From Verrucomicrobiota bacterium (lineage in GTDB: Bacteria > Verrucomicrobiota > Verrucomicrobiia > Limisphaerales > JAEYXS01): DNA of 6,976 nt. The stretch lies in the NCBI GenBank assembly GCA_023431185.1, contig JAEYXS010000019.1, positions 1-6,976 on the forward strand, read 5' to 3'. The position numbers and the translations under genes are program-made. Shown here one piece after another: positions 1-5,965 of the stretch. A model generated the notes under the pieces. It was given only the letters and a program-made list of their open reading frames with translations. It was not told the origin of the DNA and searched no databases. Numbering within the stretch: the first letter of the stretch is position 1; each line of letters starts with the position of its first letter.

Positions 1-85
1 CAAGCGAAGATTTCCGCTTTTTCCGCAAAATCTCACCCGCCATTTTTAACTAACTCAAATTTTCACACCCAAACCGCACCTGACT

Positions 86-127
86 TGAGCCTTTAGACCT
101 GAGCCCTTGGACCTGCGGCCTGAGACC
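86..127. repeat. Three degenerate 14-bp tandem units
   Basis: Three consecutive 14-bp units lie at 86-99 (TGAGCCTTTAGACC), 100-113 (TGAGCCCTTGGACC) and 114-127 (TGCGGCCTGAGACC). Each ends in GACC; the first two differ at two positions and the third is more diverged. They sit just downstream of the stop codon of the minus-strand pair of genes, so they may be a decayed microsatellite-like repeat in the 3' flank. No hairpin with a T-tract was seen here. The rest of 1-152 shows nothing I can assign. Confidence 0.5.
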
Positions 128-152
128 ATCCAACCTCTGAAAACTCTCCCCC

Positions 153-596
153 TTATTTCTCCCCGCTCACCAAACCCGCCAGCTTTGCCTCCGCCGCCTT
201 CGTATCCAACGACTTCGCTGGTGCCTTCACCGGTGTTGCTGACGGCACTGCCACCGTTTGCTCATCCGGCGGTGGCCCATACGCCGACGGTGTCTTCACG
301 AGCTCCATCGTCTTCTCCACGAATTCCTTCCCTGCCGGTCTGAGATTTCTAACCATTCCCCACAGCGCACCCGCGAACACCACCAACCATCCGGTGACCA
401 GCAGTTCCTTCGCTATCCCGCGCAGGATTGGCTCCACCCCATCCGCGAGAAAATACGCCACACCCAGCAACAACCAGAAAAACGCCAAAGCCCCCAGCGC
501 CACGGCGCGCGCTGTGAACGCCGTTCGCGAGCGATCTCCATACGTCACCAGCAAGACGAGCAGGGGAGCTAGGGTTAAGAAAAACAAAAGCGTCAT
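153..596 (-). CDS. Hypothetical membrane protein, three predicted helices
   Basis: This 147-residue protein has no family I recognise. Three hydrophobic stretches that could span the membrane lie at about residues 2-19, 31-51 and 64-83. A hydrophilic tail from about 84 to 147 follows; it is rich in Pro, Ala and Lys and contains a PPP stretch near 108-110. The tail reads like a flexible soluble extension rather than a folded domain. The start is the ATG at 594-596, only 10 bases after the stop of the secreted-protein gene upstream. An AAGGA sits about 14 bases before it, farther than usual. The short gap on one strand suggests co-transcription with that gene. Length, hydrophobic pattern and codon phase support a real gene; its function is unknown. 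Confidence 0.7.
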   Translation of the reverse strand: MTLLFFLTLAPLLVLLVTYGDRSRTAFTARAVALGALAFFWLLLGVAYFLADGVEPILRGIAKELLVTGWLVVFAGALWGMVRNLRPAGKEFVEKTMELVKTPSAYGPPPDEQTVAVPSATPVKAPAKSLDTKAAEAKLAGLVSGEK

Positions 597-606
597 GTCT
601 GGTTTT

Positions 607-1065
607 TCATTCCTTGAATTTGACGCCGATCAACTGCCACTTGCCCTCCACTTTCGCCGCCAGGCAATTCATTGTTGCTTTGTTGAAGAGCAACGGGTCT
701 TTTGGCTTTACGCCTTCGGGTGTGGCCATGCGGATTTTTACCCAGTGCGTCGGCTTCACCAGGAACTCCAGCTCTCTTTCTTTGAACTTTCCGGGCAGCT
801 CCGATTTGTGCTCGTCATAAGCCACCACCTTGATCTCCTGCACCTGCATATGCTTGTGCTTCGCGATGCTGGTCGCGAATGGTTTATAAGCAGCCGTCAG
901 TTCTTCCGGTTGGCCTTTCAAATGATACAACGCCCAGAGCGCCTCACCATCATGATTTTCACACGCCTTCCGCACCGCCGCCGTCAACTCTTCCAATGTC
1001 TCCATTGCCGACGCAGAAGCGCTCATGAGCAGCAAGGCAAACAACATGGGTAAATAGAACTTCAT
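607..1065 (-). CDS. Hypothetical small secreted protein
   Basis: This 152-residue protein has a clear signal peptide: Lys2, a hydrophobic core at about residues 4-14, and a cleavage site of the Ala-X-Ala type (ASA) near residues 18-20. The mature part of about 132 residues is mixed and Lys/Glu rich. It begins with a helical stretch (about 22-45) and ends in beta-like strands (100-112 and 134-149, the latter ending with a GKWQLIGVKF run). That order, a helix first and a final strand with a G-K-W pattern, faintly recalls NTF2-like or other small cone-shaped folds, but this is only an impression. It probably acts outside the inner membrane and shares a transcript with the membrane-protein gene 10 bases downstream. 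No convincing ribosome binding site precedes the ATG; the choice rests on the signal peptide. Confidence 0.75.
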   Translation of the reverse strand: MKFYLPMLFALLLMSASASAMETLEELTAAVRKACENHDGEALWALYHLKGQPEELTAAYKPFATSIAKHKHMQVQEIKVVAYDEHKSELPGKFKERELEFLVKPTHWVKIRMATPEGVKPKDPLLFNKATMNCLAAKVEGKWQLIGVKFKE

Positions 1066-1175
1066 TGGCTTTATCGAAAACTACCGCCTCCATGGGATAA
1101 CTCCAGCAAAATTGCCCTCCTCCCGCTCGCCGTTCTTGCCTTTTTCCCGCCTGGTCCCTAGTTTCACTCCACCCT

Positions 1176-2351
1176 ATGTTCGCCCTTACTCGTGCCCGTT
1201 TCACCGGCGTTCTCAGCCTTTCCGCCGTCCTTTTGGTCGCCACCACCCTGTCCGTCGGCGCGGCAGAGGCAAAATCCAAGGAACAAAAGAAAGACGCCCG
1301 CCCGACGCCTCCCACGCGAAAGTTCGATGCCCCCGGCGCGCCCAAGTTCACCCGCTTGGATGGCAAACCTGGCGTGAATCCGCCCGCCAATGCGGATGGC
1401 AATTTCGTGATCGGCCCCGAATACGTGTCGCCTCCGGAGGAAAAGGTCGTGCCCGGTGTGCCGCAAGGGAAGGTGATGCAGTTCACCATGAACTCGAAGG
1501 ATTGTCAGCGGTTCAATCCCGGCATCGCCCGCGATGTTTTCGGCACGGTGGACCCGAAGAACCCGAAGACACTCATCGTGGAGACGCATCCCATCGATTA
1601 CACCCGGACCATCACCGTCTATATCCCGGCGCAATATGTGCCCGGCACGGCAGCCCCCTTCATCGTCAAGCACGACGGCCCCGGCATGGGCAAGCCGGAC
1701 ATGAACTTCGCGCACATCCTCGACAACCTCATCGCCCAGAAGCGCATCCCCGTCCAGATCGGCATCCTCATCCAGAACGGCGGCGGCGATGCCCAAGGCC
1801 ATGAACGCGGCCGCGAATACGACACCATGTCCGGCCTGTTCGCCGAGTTCATCGAGTACGAAGTCCTGCCGCTGGTGGAGAAGAACTGCCACGTCAAACT
1901 GACCAAGGACCCGGAAGGCCGCGCCACCATGGGCAGCAGCTCCGGCGGTTCCGCCGCCCTCATCATGGCCTGGTTTCACCCGGAGTGGTATCACCGCGTC
2001 CTCACCACCTCCGGGACTTTCGTGAACCAGCAATGGCCCTTCGATCCCGCGATGCCCGATGGTGCCTGGGGCTTCCACAACAAGCTCATCCCGGAAAGCC
2101 CCCGCAAGCCCCTCCGCATCTTCATGGCCGTGGGCGACCGCGATAACTACAACCCCAACGTCATGCGCGACGGCATGCACGACTGGGTGGAAGCCAATCA
2201 CCGCATGGCCGATGTGCTGAAGGCCAAGGGCTATCACTACCAATACATCTTCTGCCTCGACGCCGGTCACGGCCTCGGCAAGGCCCGGTCCCAGATAACC
2301 CCCCACGCCCTCGAGTGGCTCTGGCAAGGTTACCCGATCGCCGGCAAGTGA
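1176..2351 (+). CDS. Secreted alpha/beta hydrolase, esterase D / enterochelin esterase-like family
   Basis: This 391-residue protein starts with a signal peptide: Arg6 and Arg8, a hydrophobic core at about 10-24, and probable cleavage near Ala29-Ala30. A low-complexity Lys/Pro linker (about 31-70) leads to the hydrolase domain from about 95 to the end. The nucleophile elbow is GSSSG at 253-257, making Ser255 the likely catalytic serine. An R-G-R-E-Y-D stretch at 211-216 is the sequence usually found ahead of the elbow in this family. His365 in the AGHGLG stretch is the likely catalytic histidine. The acid is probably Asp321 or Asp323 in the GDRDNYN stretch. Family members hydrolyse esters, including enterobactin and carbohydrate esters; the substrate here cannot be read from sequence. 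There is no Shine-Dalgarno before the ATG, and a weak TTGCCT-17-TAGTTT pair at 1136-1164 could be a promoter with a very short leader. A terminator-like hairpin follows. Confidence 0.9.
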   Translation: MFALTRARFTGVLSLSAVLLVATTLSVGAAEAKSKEQKKDARPTPPTRKFDAPGAPKFTRLDGKPGVNPPANADGNFVIGPEYVSPPEEKVVPGVPQGKVMQFTMNSKDCQRFNPGIARDVFGTVDPKNPKTLIVETHPIDYTRTITVYIPAQYVPGTAAPFIVKHDGPGMGKPDMNFAHILDNLIAQKRIPVQIGILIQNGGGDAQGHERGREYDTMSGLFAEFIEYEVLPLVEKNCHVKLTKDPEGRATMGSSSGGSAALIMAWFHPEWYHRVLTTSGTFVNQQWPFDPAMPDGAWGFHNKLIPESPRKPLRIFMAVGDRDNYNPNVMRDGMHDWVEANHRMADVLKAKGYHYQYIFCLDAGHGLGKARSQITPHALEWLWQGYPIAGK

Positions 2352-2371
2352 TCGGTCGCTTGGATTAGATA

Positions 2372-2423
2372 CCGGCTCTGCTCCTGATTTTCAGACATGA
2401 GTATCAGGAATTCCGGCCTTTTT
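2372..2423 (+). terminator. Probable rho-independent terminator after the esterase gene
   Basis: A 7-bp inverted repeat (TCCTGAT at 2382-2388, ATCAGGA at 2403-2409, 14-base loop) sits inside an outer CCGG/CCGG pair (2372-2375 and 2413-2416). Five T residues follow directly at 2419-2423. It lies 20 bases after the esterase stop codon, where a terminator is expected. The internal loop makes the stem imperfect, so the call is moderate. Confidence 0.5.
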
Positions 2424-2473
2424 GATTCTGTGTGTTCCGCGTATTCCGTGGTTTCCCTCCCCCGTATTCACAC

Positions 2474-2502
2474 TTGAGCTTTGACCGGAAAAGCGGCAAT
2501 TT
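2474..2502 (+). promoter_or_regulatory. Possible promoter of the broken tRNA gene
   Basis: TTGAGC at 2474-2479 and CAATTT at 2497-2502 are separated by 17 bases, and the tRNA 5' end begins 14 bases after the second box. The -35 match is fair and the -10 match is poor. Position relative to the tRNA is the main argument. Confidence 0.25.
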
Positions 2503-2516
2503 CCCTCCCAGCGGAT

Positions 2517-2555
2517 GCGCGAGTGGCGAAATGGCAGACGCGCCAGACTTAGGAT
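2517..2555 (+). pseudogene. 5' half of tRNA-Leu (anticodon UAG), broken after the anticodon loop
   Basis: The sequence fits the 5' half of a bacterial leucine tRNA: acceptor strand GCGCGAG (2517-2523), TG at positions 8-9, D stem GCG/CGC (2526-2528 with 2539-2541) around a leucine-type D loop, anticodon 5' strand CCAGA (2543-2547), and loop CTTAGGA (2548-2554) with TAG at the anticodon position. An intact gene would continue with TCTGG to close the anticodon stem. Here it reads TTAGT, so homology ends at about 2555. No T arm and no acceptor complement CTCGCGC were found elsewhere in the window. The break at the anticodon stem-loop is a favoured crossover site for tyrosine recombinases that integrate in tRNA genes, so I infer an element end. 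It cannot yield a functional tRNA as it stands. Confidence 0.75.
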
Positions 2556-2578
2556 TAGTAATTCCCCCATTTCTCAGG

Positions 2579-2781
2579 GTTTCAGCGAGTTTCCAAAAGT
2601 TTCACTTAGACCCTGTAAACATTGGTCAAAATTGACTTTTTGCAGATTTCTCCAAGCTTTCGAGAATTCTTCAAAAGTGTCACAAAAAGTGTCACAAATT
2701 TCCGGGCGTGTTTCAGCGCGTTTCATTTCGCCATTCTCGTCTCGTCCAGGTTTGAAAACCCCCATGTTTCATAGCGTTTCA
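2579..2781. repeat. Phased GTTTCA/GTGTCA direct-repeat clusters, possible integrase arm sites
   Basis: Nine hexamers of the form GTTTCA, GTTTCC or GTGTCA occur in the same orientation. The first cluster is at 2579, 2589 and 2599, spaced exactly 10 bp. A pair of GTGTCA lies at 2677 and 2689, inside a perfect 12-bp tandem repeat AAAGTGTCACAA (2674-2685 and 2686-2697). Two more pairs at 10-bp spacing start at 2710/2720 and 2766/2776. GTTTCAGCG followed by A or C and GTTTC is a longer direct repeat at 2579-2593 and 2710-2724. This lies immediately right of the tRNA break in AT-rich DNA without a credible gene. Such phased repeats suit cooperative binding on one DNA face, as in attachment-site arms; iterons of a replication origin are the alternative. 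A 5-bp palindrome GTCAA/TTGAC (2625-2636) lies between clusters. Confidence 0.6.
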
Positions 2782-2788
2782 CGCGATT

Positions 2789-2817
2789 TTTTCAACTTTA
2801 CCAGTGGATTTTATAAG
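2789..2817 (+). promoter_or_regulatory. Possible promoter for the 161-residue protein gene
   Basis: TTTTCA (2789-2794) and TATAAG (2812-2817) are separated by 17 bases and match the sigma-70 consensus at four and five of six positions. Transcription would begin near 2824, which would exclude the upstream ATG at 2822 and leave about 50 bases of leader before the ATG at 2873. Confidence 0.35.
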
Positions 2818-2872
2818 CTGAATGGTGATACCGTGGACGCCACAAAAGCTAGACTTCAACCCAATCAAAACC

Positions 2873-3358
2873 ATGGATTTATTCGAAATCAAAGCACCAA
2901 ACGACTGGACAGCCGACAAAGATATTGAAGAGTTCGAGAGCCGTTTTGATCTGGCTGACAATGTGCAGCACCATGCCACCCTGGAGGTTGAGCGGTCGTA
3001 TATGGAGCAGATCACCGCCCTGATTAAGGCGCTGCGATACTACTTGGAAAAGACTTCCGCGCCGCTGAGAATTCCCGTGGAGGCGCTCAGCATTCCGGAG
3101 ATGTGCGGGTTTATCCGCGAGTGCGTCCAGAAGTCAGGACGCGAGCCCGAGTATGTCGAACGCTTCGGTGCGCATCTGGACGCCATCTTGTATTACGATG
3201 TCCAGCGGGCGAAAGTTTTGGCGCGTCACTGGCAGAATCCGGATCAGGCCTGGTTGCTGGAGCTTGCGGATGTGGCCGACTCAATCGCCACGGCCAGTAT
3301 CGAGTTCGACGAGGCCATGTGTTGTGAACACGAGGACTATGAGTCCGCGATTGTGTAA
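2873..3358 (+). CDS. Hypothetical protein, acidic, mostly helical
   Basis: I do not recognise this 161-residue protein. It has no signal peptide and no membrane segment. It is rich in Asp and Glu and looks mainly alpha-helical, with heptad-like runs at about residues 27-60 (after the DIEEFESRFDLADN stretch) and again from about 94 to 148. Aromatic pairs (YY near residues 46 and 117) and a C-terminal Cys pair (MCCEHED near 150) are visible, but the Cys pair is not part of a recognisable metal site. I prefer the ATG at 2873; the in-frame ATG at 2822 would add 17 residues and may precede the transcription start. Neither start has a Shine-Dalgarno. It is the first gene to the right of the tRNA break, so it may be island cargo. 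It lies 209 bases upstream of the kinase-like gene on the same strand. Confidence 0.6.
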   Translation: MDLFEIKAPNDWTADKDIEEFESRFDLADNVQHHATLEVERSYMEQITALIKALRYYLEKTSAPLRIPVEALSIPEMCGFIRECVQKSGREPEYVERFGAHLDAILYYDVQRAKVLARHWQNPDQAWLLELADVADSIATASIEFDEAMCCEHEDYESAIV

Positions 3359-3377
3359 TCGCTTCGGACACGGGCGG

Positions 3378-3413
3378 ATCGGGGCGGGTTAACCTGGAAT
3401 TGCCAGTCCCGAT
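3378..3413 (+). other. Weak nested stem-loop after the hypothetical gene
   Basis: Outer arms ATCGGG (3378-3383) and CCCGAT (3408-3413) enclose an inner CTGG/CCAG stem (3394-3397 with 3403-3406, loop AATTG). A 10-base bulge separates the two on the left side and there is no T-tract. It could help end transcription of the preceding gene, but it could also be chance. Confidence 0.25.
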
Positions 3414-3454
3414 GGCGTGCTCAATTGTAAGGTGACAGTAGCGGGAGTTGTGCT

Positions 3455-3545
3455 AACTATTGGCTGTGCCCGTCGTGCAGCACGTTTTTTCAGCGGCCTT
3501 CCCCAGGCCCACCTCCTTGGCGTCTGCGCGACGGGCATTCTAGTT
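3455..3545. other. Large imperfect hairpin, 14-bp main stem
   Basis: The arms 3467-3480 and 3524-3537 pair over 14 bases with one G-T wobble; the outer nine (TGCCCGTCG with CGACGGGCA) are perfect. An outer AACTA/TAGTT pair (3455-3459 with 3541-3545) extends it across an asymmetric internal loop. Inside the 43-base apical part, ACG/CGT (3482-3484 with 3521-3523) and GGCCT/AGGCC (3495-3499 with 3505-3509) can form further stems around a T6 tract at 3485-3490. It ends just before the kinase-like gene. There is no terminal T-tract on either strand, so a simple terminator is unlikely. A structured leader, a small mobile palindrome or an attC-like recombination site are possible. Confidence 0.6.
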
Positions 3546-3567
3546 TTAGTTGAACGATTGGCCACTT

Positions 3568-4488
3568 ATGGAATCACTGCCCAAAGAAATTGAGATCACC
3601 GAAGACCTTGCCCTGACGGACAAGGATCGTCGCATGCTGGACATGCATTCCTTCCTGAACATTTTAAATGTGCTCTTGGGAGAACTTTACCTCTTGCGGC
3701 TGAACTCCGGGCATCCAGACGACATGGCGGAGAGCAGCCGGATGGCGGAAGTGCTCGCCGCACAACTGGCGGACGCCGGGACCAGCGAACAAGTGGCCCT
3801 GGATCTCGAAGCCTTGGGGTGGAAATTTGAATTTGAGTTCAAGGCCATACTCGAGCGTCATCCCGAGTTTGAACGGGATGAAGCAGTGCAAGAATCCGCG
3901 GAGAACATCCGTTCCGTGATAACCATCCTGCGTCCACGTATCCGTGAGTGGCATGATCGCAGGGAGCTGGGCAACAAGTGGGTCTCGCACCCGGTGGGCA
4001 TGTTGCAGGAAAGTTTCACCAACTTTTTTGCGGCGGTGGAAAAGAACAGCAAAGGCCGCTACCGGATCGTGCGCAACCTGGCCGCCCAAGAAGAACGCGA
4101 TTATGTCGTGAGCCTTGATTTTCAACCAGGTTCAGATGGGCAAATTCTGATGCCGCCCGTGTTCCATGATGTGTTCCGTGATCTCGTGGCCAATGCCAGA
4201 AAATATACCGCACCGGGTGGCGTCATCATCGCGGGGTTGGTGGACAACAACCATGGTATCCGGCTGGCCGTGGAAGACACCGGCCGGGGGATACCGCCGG
4301 AGGAACTGTCCAAGGTCATCGGTTTCGGCTATCGGGCCAGCAATGTTCGCGATATACCCACTAAAGGGGCAGGCTTTGGGCTGACCAAAGCGTACGCCGC
4401 GACGAAGCAGTTTGGCGGGCGCATGTGGCTGCGGTCCCAGATCAATGTGGGCACGAGGGTGATCATCGAGGTGCCACGTCCGAGTTAG
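3568..4488 (+). CDS. Soluble histidine-kinase-like protein with HATPase domain
   Basis: Counted from the ATG at 3568 this is a 306-residue protein; an in-frame TTG at 3550 would add six residues. The C-terminal third is a GHKL ATPase domain: N box with Asn209 in LVANARKYT, G1 box VEDTGRGIP at 235-243 with Asp237, an F-box-like GFGYRAS at 252-258, and G2 box GAGFGLTKAYA at 267-277. Near the N-terminus, His27 in MHSFLNILNVLLGEL (from 26) has the H-x3-N-x-L pattern of the dimerisation helix in DcuS/CitA and Spo0B-type kinases, so His27 is the likely phosphoacceptor. About 150 mostly charged, helical residues lie between the two. There is no signal peptide, membrane helix or recognisable PAS/GAF sensor, and no response regulator next to it. 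It therefore probably works in the cytoplasm and takes its signal from a partner or from the middle region. Confidence 0.8.
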   Translation: MESLPKEIEITEDLALTDKDRRMLDMHSFLNILNVLLGELYLLRLNSGHPDDMAESSRMAEVLAAQLADAGTSEQVALDLEALGWKFEFEFKAILERHPEFERDEAVQESAENIRSVITILRPRIREWHDRRELGNKWVSHPVGMLQESFTNFFAAVEKNSKGRYRIVRNLAAQEERDYVVSLDFQPGSDGQILMPPVFHDVFRDLVANARKYTAPGGVIIAGLVDNNHGIRLAVEDTGRGIPPEELSKVIGFGYRASNVRDIPTKGAGFGLTKAYAATKQFGGRMWLRSQINVGTRVIIEVPRPS

Positions 4489-4776
4489 CTGGCAGCGCAC
4501 GCATCAGCCTTACTTCCGCAGTGCGAACTTTTGATCGGTTAAGTTTTTGGCGAGTGCATATCAATTGCCTTAACAAAGCACCCTGTATCCTTGTCCCGTG
4601 CTGTTCGCATTGAGCATTGGTCAGTTGGATCAATCGAGATTCCTACCTTGTGCTTGCAGATACAGTTCGGCGGTTTTTCCGAGTGCGCTACCTATCACGG
4701 GCAAATGCCCTACGTGCTTGAATGTGGCTCCGTAAAAAAAGATTTCCATAAGCTGTTCGGGGGACATTATTTGCTA
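4489..4776. other. Intergenic region between kinase-like and GH99-like genes
   Basis: These 288 bases hold no credible gene. A 5-bp stem CGCAC/GTGCG (4496-4500 with 4521-4525, 20-base loop) followed by AACTTTT could be a weak terminator. A small hairpin GGGC-AAAT-GCCC (4699-4710) with flanking CAC/GTG lies nearer the next gene. No promoter stood out. Confidence 0.3.
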
Positions 4777-5904
4777 ATGAACCCGATTTTCATCCTACTT
4801 GCGGTTTTGTTACTCGCTCCGCTGGCGGGATTCCCCGCCGGGCTGGATTCCCCGCCAGCGGTTGGGGCGATTCGCTGGGATGGCTGGTATGGCAGTGGGA
4901 GCGTGGTCAAGGCCGTGGAGGCATCGCTCGGGCAGCCAAAGTATCACTTTCGCCTGCCATGGTTCGCGCGCGTGTTGAGTGCGGACAAGGTGAGCATCAA
5001 TGGCGACTCGCAGGCTGTCGTGGAGCAGGAGATCGCATACGCCTCCCGAGCAGGGCTGAACTATTGGGCCTTCGTTCATTACTGGGAAGAGGCACCAGAG
5101 ATGCACCTCGCCTTGAATCGGTACCTCGCCGCTAAAGACAAGCGAGGCATACGCTATTGCCTCGTGGAAGAAGGTCCGCGACTCGACAAAGTGGGCACGC
5201 AAGGTTGGCACAGGCTGGTGCAGCATTTTCGGCATCCCGACTATCAGACTGTGCTGGGCGGTCGGCCATTGCTCTTTGTGTTCGTGAAGCCGACGCTGCT
5301 TGCGAGGCGCGACTGGGATGAATTGAAGCGCCAAACCATCAAGGCCGGCTTGAAGCCGCCCTATCTTGTCTTGATGGGCTGGAATCCAGAGGCGGATGCG
5401 AAGGACATGGTGACGCTCGGCTTCGATGCCATCTCCGCCTACGCATGTGGCGGGACCTACAGCATGACACAGCCTAGTTACGCCGAGCAGTGCGCCTTGA
5501 TCCGCCGTGATCGCTGGGAAAAGTGCCGCGCATTGCGCCTCCCGAGTATCACTTTTGCCAGTGCCGGTTGGGACACCCGTCCCCGCAATGAGCGCCCACC
5601 GCCTTGGGTCACATGGGTCAGCGCGACACCAGACAACACCCCGGCTGCGCAGCAAAAGCCGCTCATTGATTCCGTAACGGCCTCACCGGAAGAACTCGCG
5701 GCCCACCTCCGCGAAGCGCTTGATTGGACTAAAGCCAACCGGGACCTAAATCCTGCCAACGCCATCATCATATACGGCTGGAATGAGCACGACGAAGGCG
5801 GATGGCTCCAACCTACTCTCGGACCAGATGGTCGGGCAAATGAGGATCGCATCAATGCGATGGGCGGGGTTTTGCGACCAGCCTTCCCCAAGAAACTCCC
5901 CTGA
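4777..5904 (+). CDS. Secreted glycoside hydrolase family 99 / WbsX-like protein
   Basis: From the ATG at 4777 this is a 375-residue protein with a hydrophobic signal sequence at residues 3-18. A GGGGGA (4759-4764) lies 12 bases upstream, and the reading frame extended to a TTG at 4591 would bury the signal peptide, so the shorter start is better. The mature protein has the feel of a TIM barrel: AIRWDGWY (31-38), a GLNYWAFVHYW strand (93-103), PLLFVF (164-169), YLVLMGWNP (196-204) and FDAISAYA (216-223). The C-terminal motif GWNEHDEGGWL at 334-344 puts Glu337 and Glu340 three apart, the spacing of the two catalytic glutamates in GH99 enzymes and of the N-E-W-x-E-G motif in WbsX-like proteins. 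GH99 enzymes cleave alpha-mannosides internally, but the substrate here is unknown. A glycosyltransferase-like annotation is the alternative. It converges on the SCO gene. Confidence 0.8.
   Translation: MNPIFILLAVLLLAPLAGFPAGLDSPPAVGAIRWDGWYGSGSVVKAVEASLGQPKYHFRLPWFARVLSADKVSINGDSQAVVEQEIAYASRAGLNYWAFVHYWEEAPEMHLALNRYLAAKDKRGIRYCLVEEGPRLDKVGTQGWHRLVQHFRHPDYQTVLGGRPLLFVFVKPTLLARRDWDELKRQTIKAGLKPPYLVLMGWNPEADAKDMVTLGFDAISAYACGGTYSMTQPSYAEQCALIRRDRWEKCRALRLPSITFASAGWDTRPRNERPPPWVTWVSATPDNTPAAQQKPLIDSVTASPEELAAHLREALDWTKANRDLNPANAIIIYGWNEHDEGGWLQPTLGPDGRANEDRINAMGGVLRPAFPKKLP
4819..4861 (+). repeat. 11-bp inverted repeat and 12-bp direct repeat in the 5' end of the GH99-like gene
   Basis: CCGCTGGCGGG (4819-4829) is perfectly complementary to CCCGCCAGCGG (4851-4861) across a 21-base loop. 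Overlapping this, GGATTCCCCGCC is repeated exactly at 4828-4839 and 4845-4856. The repeats encode the end of the signal peptide and the first mature residues. The hairpin is strong enough to matter in an mRNA, but may only reflect a small in-frame duplication. Confidence 0.6.
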
Positions 5905-5965
5905 ATCGCGCCTGCTTTCCATCAGGTTGCTAACTACTCGACGAGCTAGCGTCACCTCATGTGAG

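Noticed and set aside
394..1053. Plus-strand reading frame of 219 codons
   Set aside because: It spans the antisense of two minus-strand genes and crosses the boundary between them; its composition is Arg/His-rich as in shadow frames.
1164..2327. Minus-strand reading frame of 387 codons
   Set aside because: It is the antisense shadow of the esterase gene, whose signal peptide and GxSxG elbow show which strand is coding. Its own translation has no recognisable motifs.
2579..2781. CRISPR array
   Set aside because: The repeats are only 6-12 bp with irregular larger gaps; there are no uniform repeats or spacers and no cas genes.
2556..2872. Group I intron interrupting the tRNA-Leu anticodon loop
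   Set aside because: Leucine tRNA genes can carry such introns, but no 3' tRNA half, T arm or acceptor complement follows in the window.
2515..2928. Plus-strand reading frame of 137 codons starting inside the tRNA fragment
   Set aside because: It translates the tRNA-Leu half and the arm-like repeats, and overlaps the frame of the 161-residue protein. Frames beginning in tRNA-Leu like this are common false calls.
3451..3555. Integron attC site
   Set aside because: GTTGAAC at 3549-3555 fits the right-hand consensus and TGCTAAC at 3451-3457 nearly fits the left, but the two pair poorly and no integron integrase or second site is seen. It remains a possibility to test, not a call.
4591..4776. 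62-residue N-terminal extension of the GH99-like protein from a TTG codon
   Set aside because: It would place the hydrophobic signal sequence inside the protein, and a purine-rich GGGGGA supports the ATG at 4777.
4810..5655. Minus-strand reading frame of 281 codons
   Set aside because: It is antisense to the GH99-like gene, which carries the family motif and a signal peptide.
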